Source: Scalindua_A sp046757465 (lineage in GTDB: Bacteria; Planctomycetota; Brocadiia; Brocadiales; Scalinduaceae). From it: a stretch of DNA of 64,000 nt. The first letter of the stretch is position 1. Every line of letters begins with the position of its first letter. The stretch is from NCBI GenBank assembly GCA_046757465.1, contig JBHHYH010000004.1, forward strand, positions 16,026-80,025, written 5' to 3'. A model generated the notes under the pieces. It had not been told where the DNA came from. It ran no database searches and saw only the letters and a list, made by a program, of their open reading frames with translations. The position numbers were made by a program, and so were the translations under genes. Shown in pieces: positions 36,301-43,810 of the stretch.

Positions 36301-36613
36301 CCGCAATATCCATATCTGTGCCTAAATCAAATTCCAGAGTGACTTCTGAACTAACGTCTGTCGATGTAGATTCGATTACGTTAACGTGTTTTACGGTACC
36401 AAGGGAATCTTCTATATGTAACGTAATTAAATCCTCAACCTCCTGGGGCGAGGAGGACTTATAAGGCACGTGAACCCTGAGTGAATGGCCTGAAATTTCG
36501 GGAAGGTAAAGAAGAGGAATCCTGTATAATGATATTATTCCTATTACGACTATACTCAGAATTACCATTAACGTTGTTATTGGTCGGTTTACGGCGAACG
36601 TAGATATGTTCAT
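33359..36613 (-). CDS. RND efflux transporter permease with an in-frame repeat insertion
   Basis: 1084 residues with the full RND layout: TM1 at about 10-30, a periplasmic porter half, TM2-6, a cytoplasmic loop, TM7, a second porter half and TM8-12. It should export substrates with the proton gradient as a trimer. The TM4 relay reads GMLVDPAIVVLEN, so the usual Asp-Asp pair is Asp-Pro. Residues about 522-546, in the cytoplasmic loop before TM7, are encoded by a nested GC-rich palindrome and are rich in Pro, Gly and Arg. No membrane-fusion or outer-membrane partner gene is adjacent. Confidence 0.92.
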   Translation of the reverse strand: MNISTFAVNRPITTLMVILSIVVIGIISLYRIPLLYLPEISGHSLRVHVPYKSSSPQEVEDLITLHIEDSLGTVKHVNVIESTSTDVSSEVTLEFDLGTDMDIAALEVRDKIEQVRHKLPEDIEKIRIFRFRSGDLPVVEFSVSIRGEISELYDIVEDVLKPRIQRISGVANVNVLGIKQKQLFVELDLERLKSHNIDTFALRRHLRASNINVSAGDITEGSTKYIIRTIGEFQDVNEVANLPVNEKGIRLSDVADVRFDFPTKKTYQRLHGRNAVKVKVMKSSDANMVAVAREVISTINKIKTDPKMDKLEIYVYRDRAQPILERLKNLRNAGFLGGALVTFILFFFLRNVRSAMIITAAIPISVLCTFGLMFLLRRFAGSEVTLNIISLTGLMLAIGMLVDPAIVVLENIFRHKQERNLGAKEAAITGSNEVSTAIIAATATTICVFVPLVFLSKSRMGIFMHDFGLSICFALISSLFVALTLIPLVASRLLKFSAATNGRKENNKNIEESQSSQHQENNLPLSPPSRPAKPFGRAQGGDKGEVIKSDRTLTDAEKMQKSFLIKYLSEPYVKLIALTLRFRWGTAGITILIVILAYYLYGHLEREVVRRGIYREVHLQVDTPKSYGLDDTKMLFERLEGILQERKDVLEIKTISSSFDRSGGSLAIYLVKQDEAKRSVSTLSEEIRHLLPVLPGVKYRKRFRYGHDGKEVSIEIKGRDMHTLTRLADDVKKRLATIPDLNEIDTNLEKGKDEIIVAIDREKAKKYRLTSERIAFGISGSLGSRAVSKFKVGDKEIDINLQLKEEDRQRLDQLKNLEFEDTEKEGVVLGRVADFKRRRGPKSIERKDRKPIVIITASYKKKGLKKIREEIKAKMAGFSLPAGYVWSLGEEFKRYEREEAETRFGLILAIILIYLIMASLFESYIHPLTILLTIPFAFTGVAIVFFLADLPLDSLSHLGLLLLCGLVVNNAIVLIDYINRLRRSGMDKYDAIIKGGRDRLRPILMTSFTTIFGLLPMILPLLIPVLYGPFEGRGKIWAPVGLVVISGLITSTILTLIIMPTIYSLIDDLGRWIKKLFAIAQPES
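34978..35048. repeat. Nested palindrome inserted in frame in the RND gene
   Basis: Outer arms: CCTCCCCTT with AAGGGGAGG, and TCCCCTCCTT (34989-34998) with AAGGAGGGGA (35029-35038). Inner arm: CCCGCCCG (35002-35009) with CGGGCGGG (35021-35028), around AACGGCTTTGC. The composite has about 27 paired bases per side and is read in frame as a 24-residue linker. Confidence 0.9.
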
Positions 36614-36660
36614 GATACTTAATATACGTTCCTTGTTCTAATCATTTAAAACCACTATAT

Positions 36661-36694
36661 AATCTCCCCTTTTTAAAGGGGGTTAGGGGGATTT
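36661..36694. repeat. CCCCC/GGGGG palindrome at the 3' end of the DUF559 gene
   Basis: AATCTCCCCTTTTTAAA faces AAAGGGGGTTAGGGGGATTT. The right arm supplies the last eight codons and the stop of the DUF559 gene. The left arm is shortened relative to the copies at 4968 and 37043. Confidence 0.8.
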
Positions 36695-37038
36695 AAATTC
36701 TCCCATATTTTTTCTAGAATTCCCTCAAGATTTTCAAAAACATCTTTATCTGAAAACCTTAAAACTCTTAGCCCAAGATTTTTCATATATGCATCTCTAC
36801 TTTTATCCTTTTTCATTCCCTCATCACTGTAATGTTGTCCTCCGTCAAGCTCAATAATTAAATTTGACTTTGGGCAGTAAAAATCAACTATATAGTTGCC
36901 TATAATCTTTTGTCTGTAAAACTGGTAATTCTTAAGTTGTTTTCTTCTTATTCTTGACCATAGTAATTTTTCTGCTTCAGTCATGTTTTTCCTAAGCTCC
37001 CTTGAGTATTTTTTCAATTTATTATTGTATGATAACAT
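36673..37038 (-). CDS. DUF559 family Vsr-like endonuclease
   Basis: 121 residues with the standard family pattern: MTEAEKLLWSRIRRKQL at the start of the domain, then FYRQKIIGNYIVDFYCP, LIIELDGGQHY with the Asp, Glu and Gln-His active-site residues, and RVLRFSDKDV. This is a single-domain PD-(D/E)XK-like nuclease fold related to very-short-patch repair enzymes; its biological role is not established. The C-terminus (NLNPPNPL) is encoded by a palindromic repeat, and a second copy of that repeat begins 5 bp upstream of the start codon. The gene lies between two RND genes on the same strand. Confidence 0.88.
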   Translation of the reverse strand: MLSYNNKLKKYSRELRKNMTEAEKLLWSRIRRKQLKNYQFYRQKIIGNYIVDFYCPKSNLIIELDGGQHYSDEGMKKDKSRDAYMKNLGLRVLRFSDKDVFENLEGILEKIWENLNPPNPL

Positions 37039-37042
37039 TATT

Positions 37043-37087
37043 CAAATCCCCCTTACTCCCCCTTTTCTAAAGTGGGAATATAAGGTA
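37043..37087. repeat. CCCCC palindrome at the 5' end of the DUF559 gene
   Basis: CAAATCCCCCTTACTCCCCC is followed by a degenerate right arm (AAAGTGGGAATATAAGG). Same family as the repeats at 4968 and 36661. Confidence 0.7.
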
Positions 37088-37567
37088 AGACAAAGATTGT
37101 ATTTTTAATATTAAATATTCAAAACCTAACTAACCAATTATATACTTAATAAATTCTACATTTAAAAACTTTAGATAGCTATGGGTTTTTTGTCATAGAA
37201 AGGATGGTTAAATAAACAGAAATTGTAGGGTGGGCATAGCCCACCAATTAGGTGATAAGTTGCAGAGGTAAAGGTAAGGGTTACGAAGCCGGTGTAGTAG
37301 TTCGGTTAGAGAGGAGTAATAGGGTCACACCTTGATTAGTGATTAAGCCCACTCACTAACAACACCATACCTCAACCACACCTAATGACCACCCAAAAAC
37401 CCCCGCCATCTCCAGCTAGGTAAGCTCGTACTTCTCCTTAAACTGTCTCAACTGCTTCCTGTCTTTCTCATTATCCTTATTCGCGTGATTTTAAGCAATA
37501 CACTGTCTATTTGTCAATGATTTAAGATTATTGGCCTAGTTCTTTGTTAAAAAGAAGAATTAGGTTA

Positions 37568-37650
37568 CATCTCGTCACTTGACACAATTCAAATCCCACT
37601 TATTCCCATTGTTAGCAGGTTTTGGTGGGCAATGCCCACCCTACGTTGCT
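37568..37650. repeat. Left direct repeat flanking VapBC
   Basis: About 83 bp beginning CATCTCGTCACTTG and ending in the palindrome GGTGGGCAATGCCCACC followed by CTAC. The copy at 38437-38525 has the same order of parts in the same orientation, with scattered mismatches. Confidence 0.8.
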
Positions 37651-37680
37651 GTTTAATCTAAAAGTTATCTAAAAAAACCC

Positions 37681-37708
37681 TTGCAATACACATAAATTCA
37701 TATAAAAT
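37681..37708 (+). promoter_or_regulatory. Putative promoter of vapBC
   Basis: TTGCAA (37681-37686), 16 bp, then TAAAAT (37703-37708), 21 bp before the antitoxin start. Both hexamers deviate from consensus, but the position fits. Confidence 0.35.
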
Positions 37709-37729
37709 GTGTATAGAAAGGGGGTTGTA

Positions 37730-37930
37730 ATGAGAACCAATATAGTACTTGATGATGAATTAGTAAAAGATTGCATCAAGGCAACTGGTATAAAAACAAA
37801 GAAGTCTTTAATTGATTATGCCTTAAGGGAACTTTTACGGCATAAGCAACAAAAAAGAATTTTGAAATTAAAAGGTAAAATAACGTGGGAAGGTAATTTA
37901 GATGAGATGAGAAAAGGCTACAAAATATGA
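37730..37930 (+). CDS. vapB: VapB-type antitoxin
   Basis: 66 residues from the ATG at 37730, which has AAAGGGGG seven bases upstream; a GTG further up would include that site in the coding sequence. The first part is a ribbon-helix-helix DNA-binding domain (MRTNIVLDDELV, then TKKSLIDYALRELL). The C-terminal tail (WEGNLDEMRKGY) is the usual toxin-wrapping segment. It should repress its own operon and neutralise the PIN toxin. It overlaps vapC by 4 bp. Confidence 0.88.
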   Translation: MRTNIVLDDELVKDCIKATGIKTKKSLIDYALRELLRHKQQKRILKLKGKITWEGNLDEMRKGYKI

Positions 37931-38328
37931 TATTGGTTGACACCAGCGTTTGGATTGATTTCTTCGCCTCAAAACCGTTTCCCCATGTGGATATTCTTGA
38001 AAAACTTATCCTTGATGATGAGGACATTTGTATATGTGGAATTGTGATAACTGAGGTTCTACAAGGGATAAAAAACGATAAAGAGTTTAATAAAACCAAA
38101 AAATTATTAGAATGTTTAGTCTTTCTTCATATGTCATATACAACCTTTATTAAATCTGCTCAACTATATAGAACACTTCGTAAAAAGGGAATAACTATTA
38201 AAAGGGCTATGGATTGTTTAATAGCAACAGTAGCAATAGAAAATGACGTTTTAATCTTACATAATGACAATGACTTCTTACTTATAGAAAGTCAAAGCAA
38301 ACTTAAAACGTATAAAATCACATATTAG
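37927..38328 (+). CDS. vapC: VapC PIN-domain RNase toxin
   Basis: 133 residues. The PIN acidic cluster is complete: Asp5 in LVDTSVWIDFF, the Glu in ITEVLQG, the Asp in AMDCLIATVA and the Asp in HNDNDF. Such toxins cut tRNA or rRNA. The 4-bp overlap with vapB is typical. The pair is flanked on both sides by direct repeats of about 85 bp. Confidence 0.92.
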   Translation: MILVDTSVWIDFFASKPFPHVDILEKLILDDEDICICGIVITEVLQGIKNDKEFNKTKKLLECLVFLHMSYTTFIKSAQLYRTLRKKGITIKRAMDCLIATVAIENDVLILHNDNDFLLIESQSKLKTYKITY

Positions 38329-38436
38329 ATAACAAAAGGTATTCCTTATCAGACTTTAATATCAAGTACATTGCACAAGTTTATTACCGGCAAGCTAAAG
38401 GAAAAAGCCTGATACATATTAGAGGGGCAAAGACCG

Positions 38437-38525
38437 CATCTCGCCACTTGAAACAATTCAAATCCCCCTTACTTCCCCCTCTTGTTAGCAGGTTTTTTGG
38501 TGGGCGGTGCCCACCCTACATTACT
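38437..38525. repeat. Right direct repeat flanking VapBC
   Basis: Begins CATCTCGCCACTTGAAACAA, runs through AAATCCCCCTTAC and GTTAGCAGGTTTT, and ends in GGTGGGCGGTGCCCACCCTAC. It is the counterpart of 37568-37650. Confidence 0.8.
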
Positions 38526-38536
38526 GCCTATTGCCT

Positions 38537-38603
38537 TGTACGGGCACGATGCCCTGTGGAGTAAATACAATTTGCCTTACTCCACAGGGTGCCCCTACTG
38601 TAC
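38537..38603. repeat. Composite palindrome at the 3' end of the second RND gene
   Basis: CCCTGTGGAGTAA (38552-38564) pairs perfectly with TTACTCCACAGGG (38577-38589) around 12 bases, with further pairing outside (GTACGGGCAC and GTGCCCCTAC). It lies 29 bp past the RND stop codon and may act as a terminator. Confidence 0.75.
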
Positions 38604-38631
38604 CTTCTCCCATATCTCCCTGCATAAATAC

Positions 38632-41600
38632 TTACCCTGCCTTCCATACCGATTCTTTTGCCTTTTCTACAAGGTCGTATACTACAGGGATCAGTATAAG
38701 GGTTAGAAGTGTAGAGAAGAGTAGTCCACCGATCACTGTAATACCCATAGGCATTCTCAATTCAGCGCCCTCACCCAGCCCAAGAGCCAAAGGGAGCAAA
38801 CCAAGCACAGTGGTAGTTGTCGTCATTAAAATTGGACGCAGTCGTATCTTGCCTCCTTCAATGATTGCTTCCCGCCTCGGCATACCTTCCTTCCTGCGAG
38901 TGTTTATACAATCAATAAGGACGATTGCGTTATTTACGACAATTCCGGCAAGCATAACAACGCCTATTAGGACAATAACACTTATAGGTTTTGCAGTTAT
39001 AAACAAGGCCAGCACCACCCCAACTAAAGCAAAGGGTATGGTAAACATTATCACAAAAGGGTGAAGTAATGATTCGAACTGAGACGCCATTACTATATAA
39101 ACCAGAAATGCAGCTAATGCTATGGCAAAGACCATACTGGAAAAAGCCACAAGCATTTCACGGCTTTGTCCACTAACTGATACTTCAAAATCGCTCGTAA
39201 TTTTAATATTCGCAATCTTTTCTTCGATATCCCTGACTGCGCTGCGCAAATCTCTTCCAACAAGATTTGCAGAAACCACTACAACACGTTCTTGATTCAA
39301 ACGCATTATTTCGCTTGGGCCCTTTTTGATGTTTACTTCTGCGATTGAAGCCAGCGTAATTGGTTTTTCACCTTCAGGATTAACGACAAAATTCTTCAAA
39401 TCTCTGACGCTGCCAATATCTTCCTTTCTTACACGGACACGGATGTCAACTTTCCTTTCTCTCCTGGAAAATTCTGTGCTAACATTACCAAGGACATTAT
39501 CTCTGATTATGTTGGCAATGGTGTTTAAGTCCAATCCAAGTTGTGACAGCTTTTGTCTGTTAAAGATGATTTGAATTTCCGGTATTCCGCCCTCTATCGT
39601 GGACTTGATATCTGCAAGACCTTCCACTTCTTCCAACCTGGCAATAACTGTTTTAGATAATTTCTCGAGTATATTGAGGTTATATCCCTTTATTTCTACC
39701 TCAACAGGAGTTAAATAAGTGAAATAGGCTGGTCGTGAAAACTTGTACTCAACGGCTGGAGTTAATTTAAGTTTATGCCTCAAATCTGCCATCACTTTTT
39801 TCTCCAGTTTGCGGTCAGACTTCTCTCTTAAGCTAATATTGATTTCGCCTATGTCTTCTCTCTCTTCTGCTATAGTTCCGCCTGCCTGACTGGTAGAGCC
39901 CGTAATAGTGTATATCGTTTGTATTTCAGGGTTGTCGCTTGCTATGTTTTCTATTATTTTGACAGTCTTCAGCATATCGGCAAGAGGTGTGCCTACCGGT
40001 TTTTTAATCTTGATAGAGAATTCACCCTGACTCAGTTCCGGAATAAGTTCTTTACCCAAATTTATGTACAGGTACCACGAGCCACCGAGTATTGACAGCG
40101 CAATAGTAATTATTAACAGCTTGCGTGATAATGCAAAATTTACAACTCCCGGATAAACCCTTGTAATTGCGGGAAAGACAATATCAAACACGATAAACAA
40201 TGGATATAGTAATATGTAAAGTATTCTTGACGACAAAGGATTGTGGTTTATGACTGCATTTTCTCCGTTTCTTTTTATGTCAGGGGTTTTCTTTTGATCA
40301 ATCTTCAGTGAAGACAGCATCGGGATCAAAGTGATAGCGACAAGGAGTGAGATGAGAAGTGAATAGGTTACAGTAAGCGCTTGATCATTGAATAATTGAC
40401 CTGCTATACCTTTAACAAATATTATTGGTATAAAAACGCATATGGTTGTGAGTGTTGATGCAATTACGGCTCTGCCAACCTCACTTGCACCCGTATTTGC
40501 AGAATCAACTGCACTGTATCCTTTTCTTCGATACCTGTCGATGCTTTCAAGTACCACAATCGAGTTATCAACGAGCATCCCCACGCCAAGTGCAAGCCCG
40601 CCTAATGACATAATATTTAGAGACACTTCTGATATGTACATGAAGAAGAAAGCTGCTACAACCGAAAGGGGAATTGCCAGACTGATAATCAAGGTGCTCT
40701 TAATGCTTCTAAGAAACAAGAAAAGAACGAGTATGGCCAAAATTCCGCCCCAGAGGGCAGTATAAATCACCTCTTTTATGGACCTTTCAATAAATCCTGA
40801 TTGGTCGAGAATTATCTCCAACCTGATAGAGTCCGAAAATCTTCTTAACCTTTTTTCTATTTCCTTTAGCCGTTCTTTAACCAATTTTGCTACTGTTACC
40901 GTATTTGCACCCGCTTCTTTAAATATTGCTATTTCTACACTTTCTTTTCCATTTACACGGGTTATCACCTTGCGCTCTTTGTGTCCTTTTCTTACGTTTC
41001 CAATATCTCTTATCTTAATAGGAACCTTGTCTTTAAAATCGATGATTATGTCCTGTATTTCTTCCACTTGTTTAAATTCGTTCAGGGTCCTTACAAGATA
41101 TTCAACCTCTCCTTCTTTAATGTCCCCGGCAGTGAGATTAATATTTTCCTCACTGAGGCGCGTAATAACACGAGAGATAGGTATCCCCAGGTTTGCAAGT
41201 TTAGCCTCTTCCATCTCCACATGTATTTCTTCCTCTAACCCACCGCTTATTTCTACGGCGGCAACGCCACCAACAGCTTCTATGCCCATTACGCCTCTTT
41301 CTACTGATAAGCCTTCGAGGGCAGGTTTAAGCTCATCTTCTGCCAGGATGCGAAGTGTAATGAGATCTTCTTCTCCATACAGAGATATTCTCATAATAGG
41401 ATCGAGAGCAGGGTCAAAACGCAGTAGGACCGGCCTTTCGGCATCGTCTGGCATATCCACCAAATCAAGCTTCTCGCGTACGTCCATTGATGCAAAATCC
41501 ATATTGGTTTTCCATGCAAACTCTATGACAACTTCAGAGACATCGGGCCTTGACCTGGAATTTACACGTACCACATCTGATATTACGCTCACTGCATCTT

Positions 41601-41802
41601 CAATTGGTCTTGATATGAGATTCTCGATTTCACTCGGAGCTGCTCCGGGATATTCGGTGCGCACTGTTAGGGTTGGATATGAGATATCTGGTAAGAGGTT
41701 TATGGGAAGTCGCTTAAAGGATATTAACCCGAAGATGACCAGTGTGGTCATCAGCATTACGACAGTAACTCGCCTTTTCGTTGAAAATTCGACTATCTTC
41801 AA
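38632..41802 (-). CDS. RND efflux transporter permease
   Basis: 1056 residues with the 12-segment RND architecture and two large periplasmic porter loops. The TM4 relay region reads GMLVDNSIVVLES, so only the first Asp of the usual pair is present. The family is the HAE/MdtBC-like group. The starting segment KRRVTVVMLMTTLVIFGLISF is a normal TM1. It lies upstream of the first RND gene on the same strand, with 2 kb of accessory DNA between. No membrane-fusion protein or outer-membrane channel gene is adjacent. Confidence 0.93.
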   Translation of the reverse strand: MKIVEFSTKRRVTVVMLMTTLVIFGLISFKRLPINLLPDISYPTLTVRTEYPGAAPSEIENLISRPIEDAVSVISDVVRVNSRSRPDVSEVVIEFAWKTNMDFASMDVREKLDLVDMPDDAERPVLLRFDPALDPIMRISLYGEEDLITLRILAEDELKPALEGLSVERGVMGIEAVGGVAAVEISGGLEEEIHVEMEEAKLANLGIPISRVITRLSEENINLTAGDIKEGEVEYLVRTLNEFKQVEEIQDIIIDFKDKVPIKIRDIGNVRKGHKERKVITRVNGKESVEIAIFKEAGANTVTVAKLVKERLKEIEKRLRRFSDSIRLEIILDQSGFIERSIKEVIYTALWGGILAILVLFLFLRSIKSTLIISLAIPLSVVAAFFFMYISEVSLNIMSLGGLALGVGMLVDNSIVVLESIDRYRRKGYSAVDSANTGASEVGRAVIASTLTTICVFIPIIFVKGIAGQLFNDQALTVTYSLLISLLVAITLIPMLSSLKIDQKKTPDIKRNGENAVINHNPLSSRILYILLYPLFIVFDIVFPAITRVYPGVVNFALSRKLLIITIALSILGGSWYLYINLGKELIPELSQGEFSIKIKKPVGTPLADMLKTVKIIENIASDNPEIQTIYTITGSTSQAGGTIAEEREDIGEINISLREKSDRKLEKKVMADLRHKLKLTPAVEYKFSRPAYFTYLTPVEVEIKGYNLNILEKLSKTVIARLEEVEGLADIKSTIEGGIPEIQIIFNRQKLSQLGLDLNTIANIIRDNVLGNVSTEFSRRERKVDIRVRVRKEDIGSVRDLKNFVVNPEGEKPITLASIAEVNIKKGPSEIMRLNQERVVVVSANLVGRDLRSAVRDIEEKIANIKITSDFEVSVSGQSREMLVAFSSMVFAIALAAFLVYIVMASQFESLLHPFVIMFTIPFALVGVVLALFITAKPISVIVLIGVVMLAGIVVNNAIVLIDCINTRRKEGMPRREAIIEGGKIRLRPILMTTTTTVLGLLPLALGLGEGAELRMPMGITVIGGLLFSTLLTLILIPVVYDLVEKAKESVWKAG

Positions 41803-42365
41803 GTTCTATTACTCACTTTTTTGATATTCCTAACTCCTTTGATTAAAAAGATTATACGACAAAGAAGACGTCTATGAAACAGTTTATTGGCAATTATGAT
41901 AGCAAAAACATTGAAACCCTTTTCAATCCTTGACAGAATGATTTTAAGGAGTATATTTTGCAATTTTTTCTAAAAACCGTAGACATTATTTTCTGTCTCA
42001 ATATTATAGAAGATATGCGATAAGTGGCTTTTGCCAAAACAGGATATGGCAATCAAGACAAACGCACAAAACCAACAAAACAGAAGGAAGATTTCCCCAT
42101 GGCAGTTCCGGATCACACCGATTCTCCACGTCATAACAACTTGACAGCATTAGACTTACTGGTGTTTGTATGTTGTGCAAAATTAGTTTTGAAACAAGAT
42201 CTGATATGAAACAAAATGCTGACCACCAGTATCTACTGCTTCTAATAAATATAGTACACACGTATTAACTTTCTTCTTGACGACTAATATATTAAATACT
42301 ATAATTCATCTCTTTTATTTTATATAGATTAATTCCGCAATAAACTACTATGGAGTATGTTATTT
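41803..42365. other. Divergent interval between the RND pump and rpsU
   Basis: 563 bp. It holds the rpsU promoter at its right end. A GTG-started 61-residue frame (42024-42209) has no family pattern and is not called. Nothing else is recognised. Confidence 0.5.
42277..42305 (+). promoter_or_regulatory. Sigma-70-type promoter of rpsU
   Basis: TTGACG (42277-42282), exactly 17 bp, then TATAAT (42300-42305), about 60 bp ahead of the S21 start. This is the best consensus promoter in the window. Confidence 0.7.
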
Positions 42366-42575
42366 ATGGCCAGGGTTCAAGTTTCAGATAATGAAAGCTT
42401 GCGCGAAGCTCTTAGAAGATTTAAGAAGATGTGTGATAAAGAAGGTATAATTAATCAATCAAAACGTTATGCTTACTTTGAAAAACCTTCTGATAAGCGT
42501 CGTCGCGAAGAAAACAGGAGAATCAGGAACATAAAAAAGGCTCAAAATTTGGGTCCTAACCTGTTTGGTCAATAA
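42366..42575 (+). CDS. rpsU: 30S ribosomal protein S21
   Basis: 69 residues from the ATG at 42366, chosen because GGAG lies ten bases upstream; the ATG at 42357 is too close to it. The sequence has the family form: a start of VQVSDNESLREALRRFKK, a central basic helix, and an Arg/Lys-rich tail (KRRREENRR). S21 helps the 30S subunit engage mRNA near the anti-Shine-Dalgarno. It stands alone behind a strong promoter. Confidence 0.93.
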   Translation: MARVQVSDNESLREALRRFKKMCDKEGIINQSKRYAYFEKPSDKRRREENRRIRNIKKAQNLGPNLFGQ

Positions 42576-42748
42576 AAACCAAGATTTTGTGGGAATCTTA
42601 TTTTTAAAATTCGCTACATAACAAGTTAGACAAATTCCAATCAATTACAACCTAAAGTTATAAATAATAAATTCTGTATCCCCCCCTATAAGATACTTCT
42701 GGTATACCACTTCTATCCAAACATAATTTTAACAAGATAGCTATTATA

Positions 42749-43720
42749 ATGACTACACTTACAATTCAAAGAACATGGCTAAAGAAATGCAGGTATTATC
42801 CCTTTAGTTATTTCTTAAAGGAGAAATTTCCCTTTAAAGTTCACAAGATTTCGATTCATGCTGGTTTTACATGCCCTAATAGGGATGGGCTAGTAGGAAT
42901 CGGTGGATGTACTTACTGTGCTAATGAAAGTTTCAGCCCAAATGTCGGAGAAACGATTATGCCCATAAAAGAGCAAGTTGAAAAAGGCATAAGATTCTTG
43001 AAGAGGAGATACGGTGCTGAAAAGTTTATCGCATATTTTCAGGCGTTTACAAATACATATGCCGATGTTGATACATTAAAGACTCGATATGAAAAAGCTC
43101 TGTTTGACAAAGATATAATTGGCCTTTCTATCGGCACAAGGCCTGACTGCATTACCGATGAAGTTCTAAACCTTATTAATAGCTATACTGAAAAATATCA
43201 TGTATGGATTGAATATGGCTTACAATCTATGCACGACCGTACATTGCGCTTAATAAATCGTGGACATGATTATAAGGCGTTTAAGGACGCAGTATTGCGT
43301 ACGAAGGATAAGGAGAATATAAAAATTTGCGCTCATGTAATCCTTGGCCTTCCCGGAGAAGATTGGGATGATATGATGAAAACGGCACAAGCTGTATCTT
43401 CTCTTGGTATTGATGGAATAAAACTCCATCATCTTTATATTGCAAAGAACACTGCAATGGCAAATGAATATTTTGAGGGAAACGTAAAAACGATGAAAGT
43501 GGAAGAATATGTCTCCCTTGTCTGTGACTTTTTAGAAAGAATTTCACCTGATATAGTTATACAGAGGCTAGTAGGAGATACGCATGGCGACTTCTTAATC
43601 TCCCCCATATGGCACATGAGTAAAGGTGAAGTGTTTTCTGCCATTACTGAGGAATTAAGGCGTCGCAATTCCTACCAGGGCGCAAGATATATACCCCGTT
43701 CTACTTTACCACATACATAA
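42749..43720 (+). CDS. TIGR01212/YhcC family radical SAM protein
   Basis: 323 residues. The cluster motif is Cys42 ... Cys54-x2-Cys57 (TCPNRDG, then GGCTYC), the arrangement of the YhcC family, which is related to Elp3. FQAFTNTYA, GTRPDCI, EYGLQS and HVILGLPGE follow in the expected order. YhcC proteins are widely conserved, and their exact substrate is not settled. Monocistronic here. Confidence 0.9.
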   Translation: MTTLTIQRTWLKKCRYYPFSYFLKEKFPFKVHKISIHAGFTCPNRDGLVGIGGCTYCANESFSPNVGETIMPIKEQVEKGIRFLKRRYGAEKFIAYFQAFTNTYADVDTLKTRYEKALFDKDIIGLSIGTRPDCITDEVLNLINSYTEKYHVWIEYGLQSMHDRTLRLINRGHDYKAFKDAVLRTKDKENIKICAHVILGLPGEDWDDMMKTAQAVSSLGIDGIKLHHLYIAKNTAMANEYFEGNVKTMKVEEYVSLVCDFLERISPDIVIQRLVGDTHGDFLISPIWHMSKGEVFSAITEELRRRNSYQGARYIPRSTLPHT

Positions 43721-43810
43721 GTACAAATATTACAAATAGTTATGTCCTGTTTTAGTTGTATACTAAATTCTTTTCTATCGATATTTCTCATTCCGAATAG
43801 GCCTACTTTA

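Larger units (their letters stand above)
37039..37729. other. Repeat-rich interval upstream of VapBC
   Basis: 691 bp. It contains an AATCCCCC palindrome (37043-37087), a GGTGGGC/GCCCACC hairpin (about 37227-37243), a GC-rich stretch at 37260-37440 without a gene, a short minus-strand open frame ending near 37421 that may be a decayed gene, and the left direct repeat of the VapBC island. Confidence 0.55.
38329..38631. other. Repeat-rich interval between vapC and the second RND gene
   Basis: 303 bp containing the right direct repeat (38437-38525) and a large palindrome (38537-38603). No gene is seen. Confidence 0.6.

Noticed and set aside
37400..37500. Minus-strand 24-codon frame rich in Lys, Arg and Gln
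   Set aside because: It resembles an antitoxin tail but is too short and has no start. Only mentioned as possible decay.
37568..38525. CRISPR-like repeated units around VapBC
   Set aside because: Only two copies, 870 bp apart, with a coding module between them. No regular spacer pattern.
42024..42209. 61-residue open frame upstream of rpsU
   Set aside because: GTG start without a ribosome binding site, and no recognisable domain.
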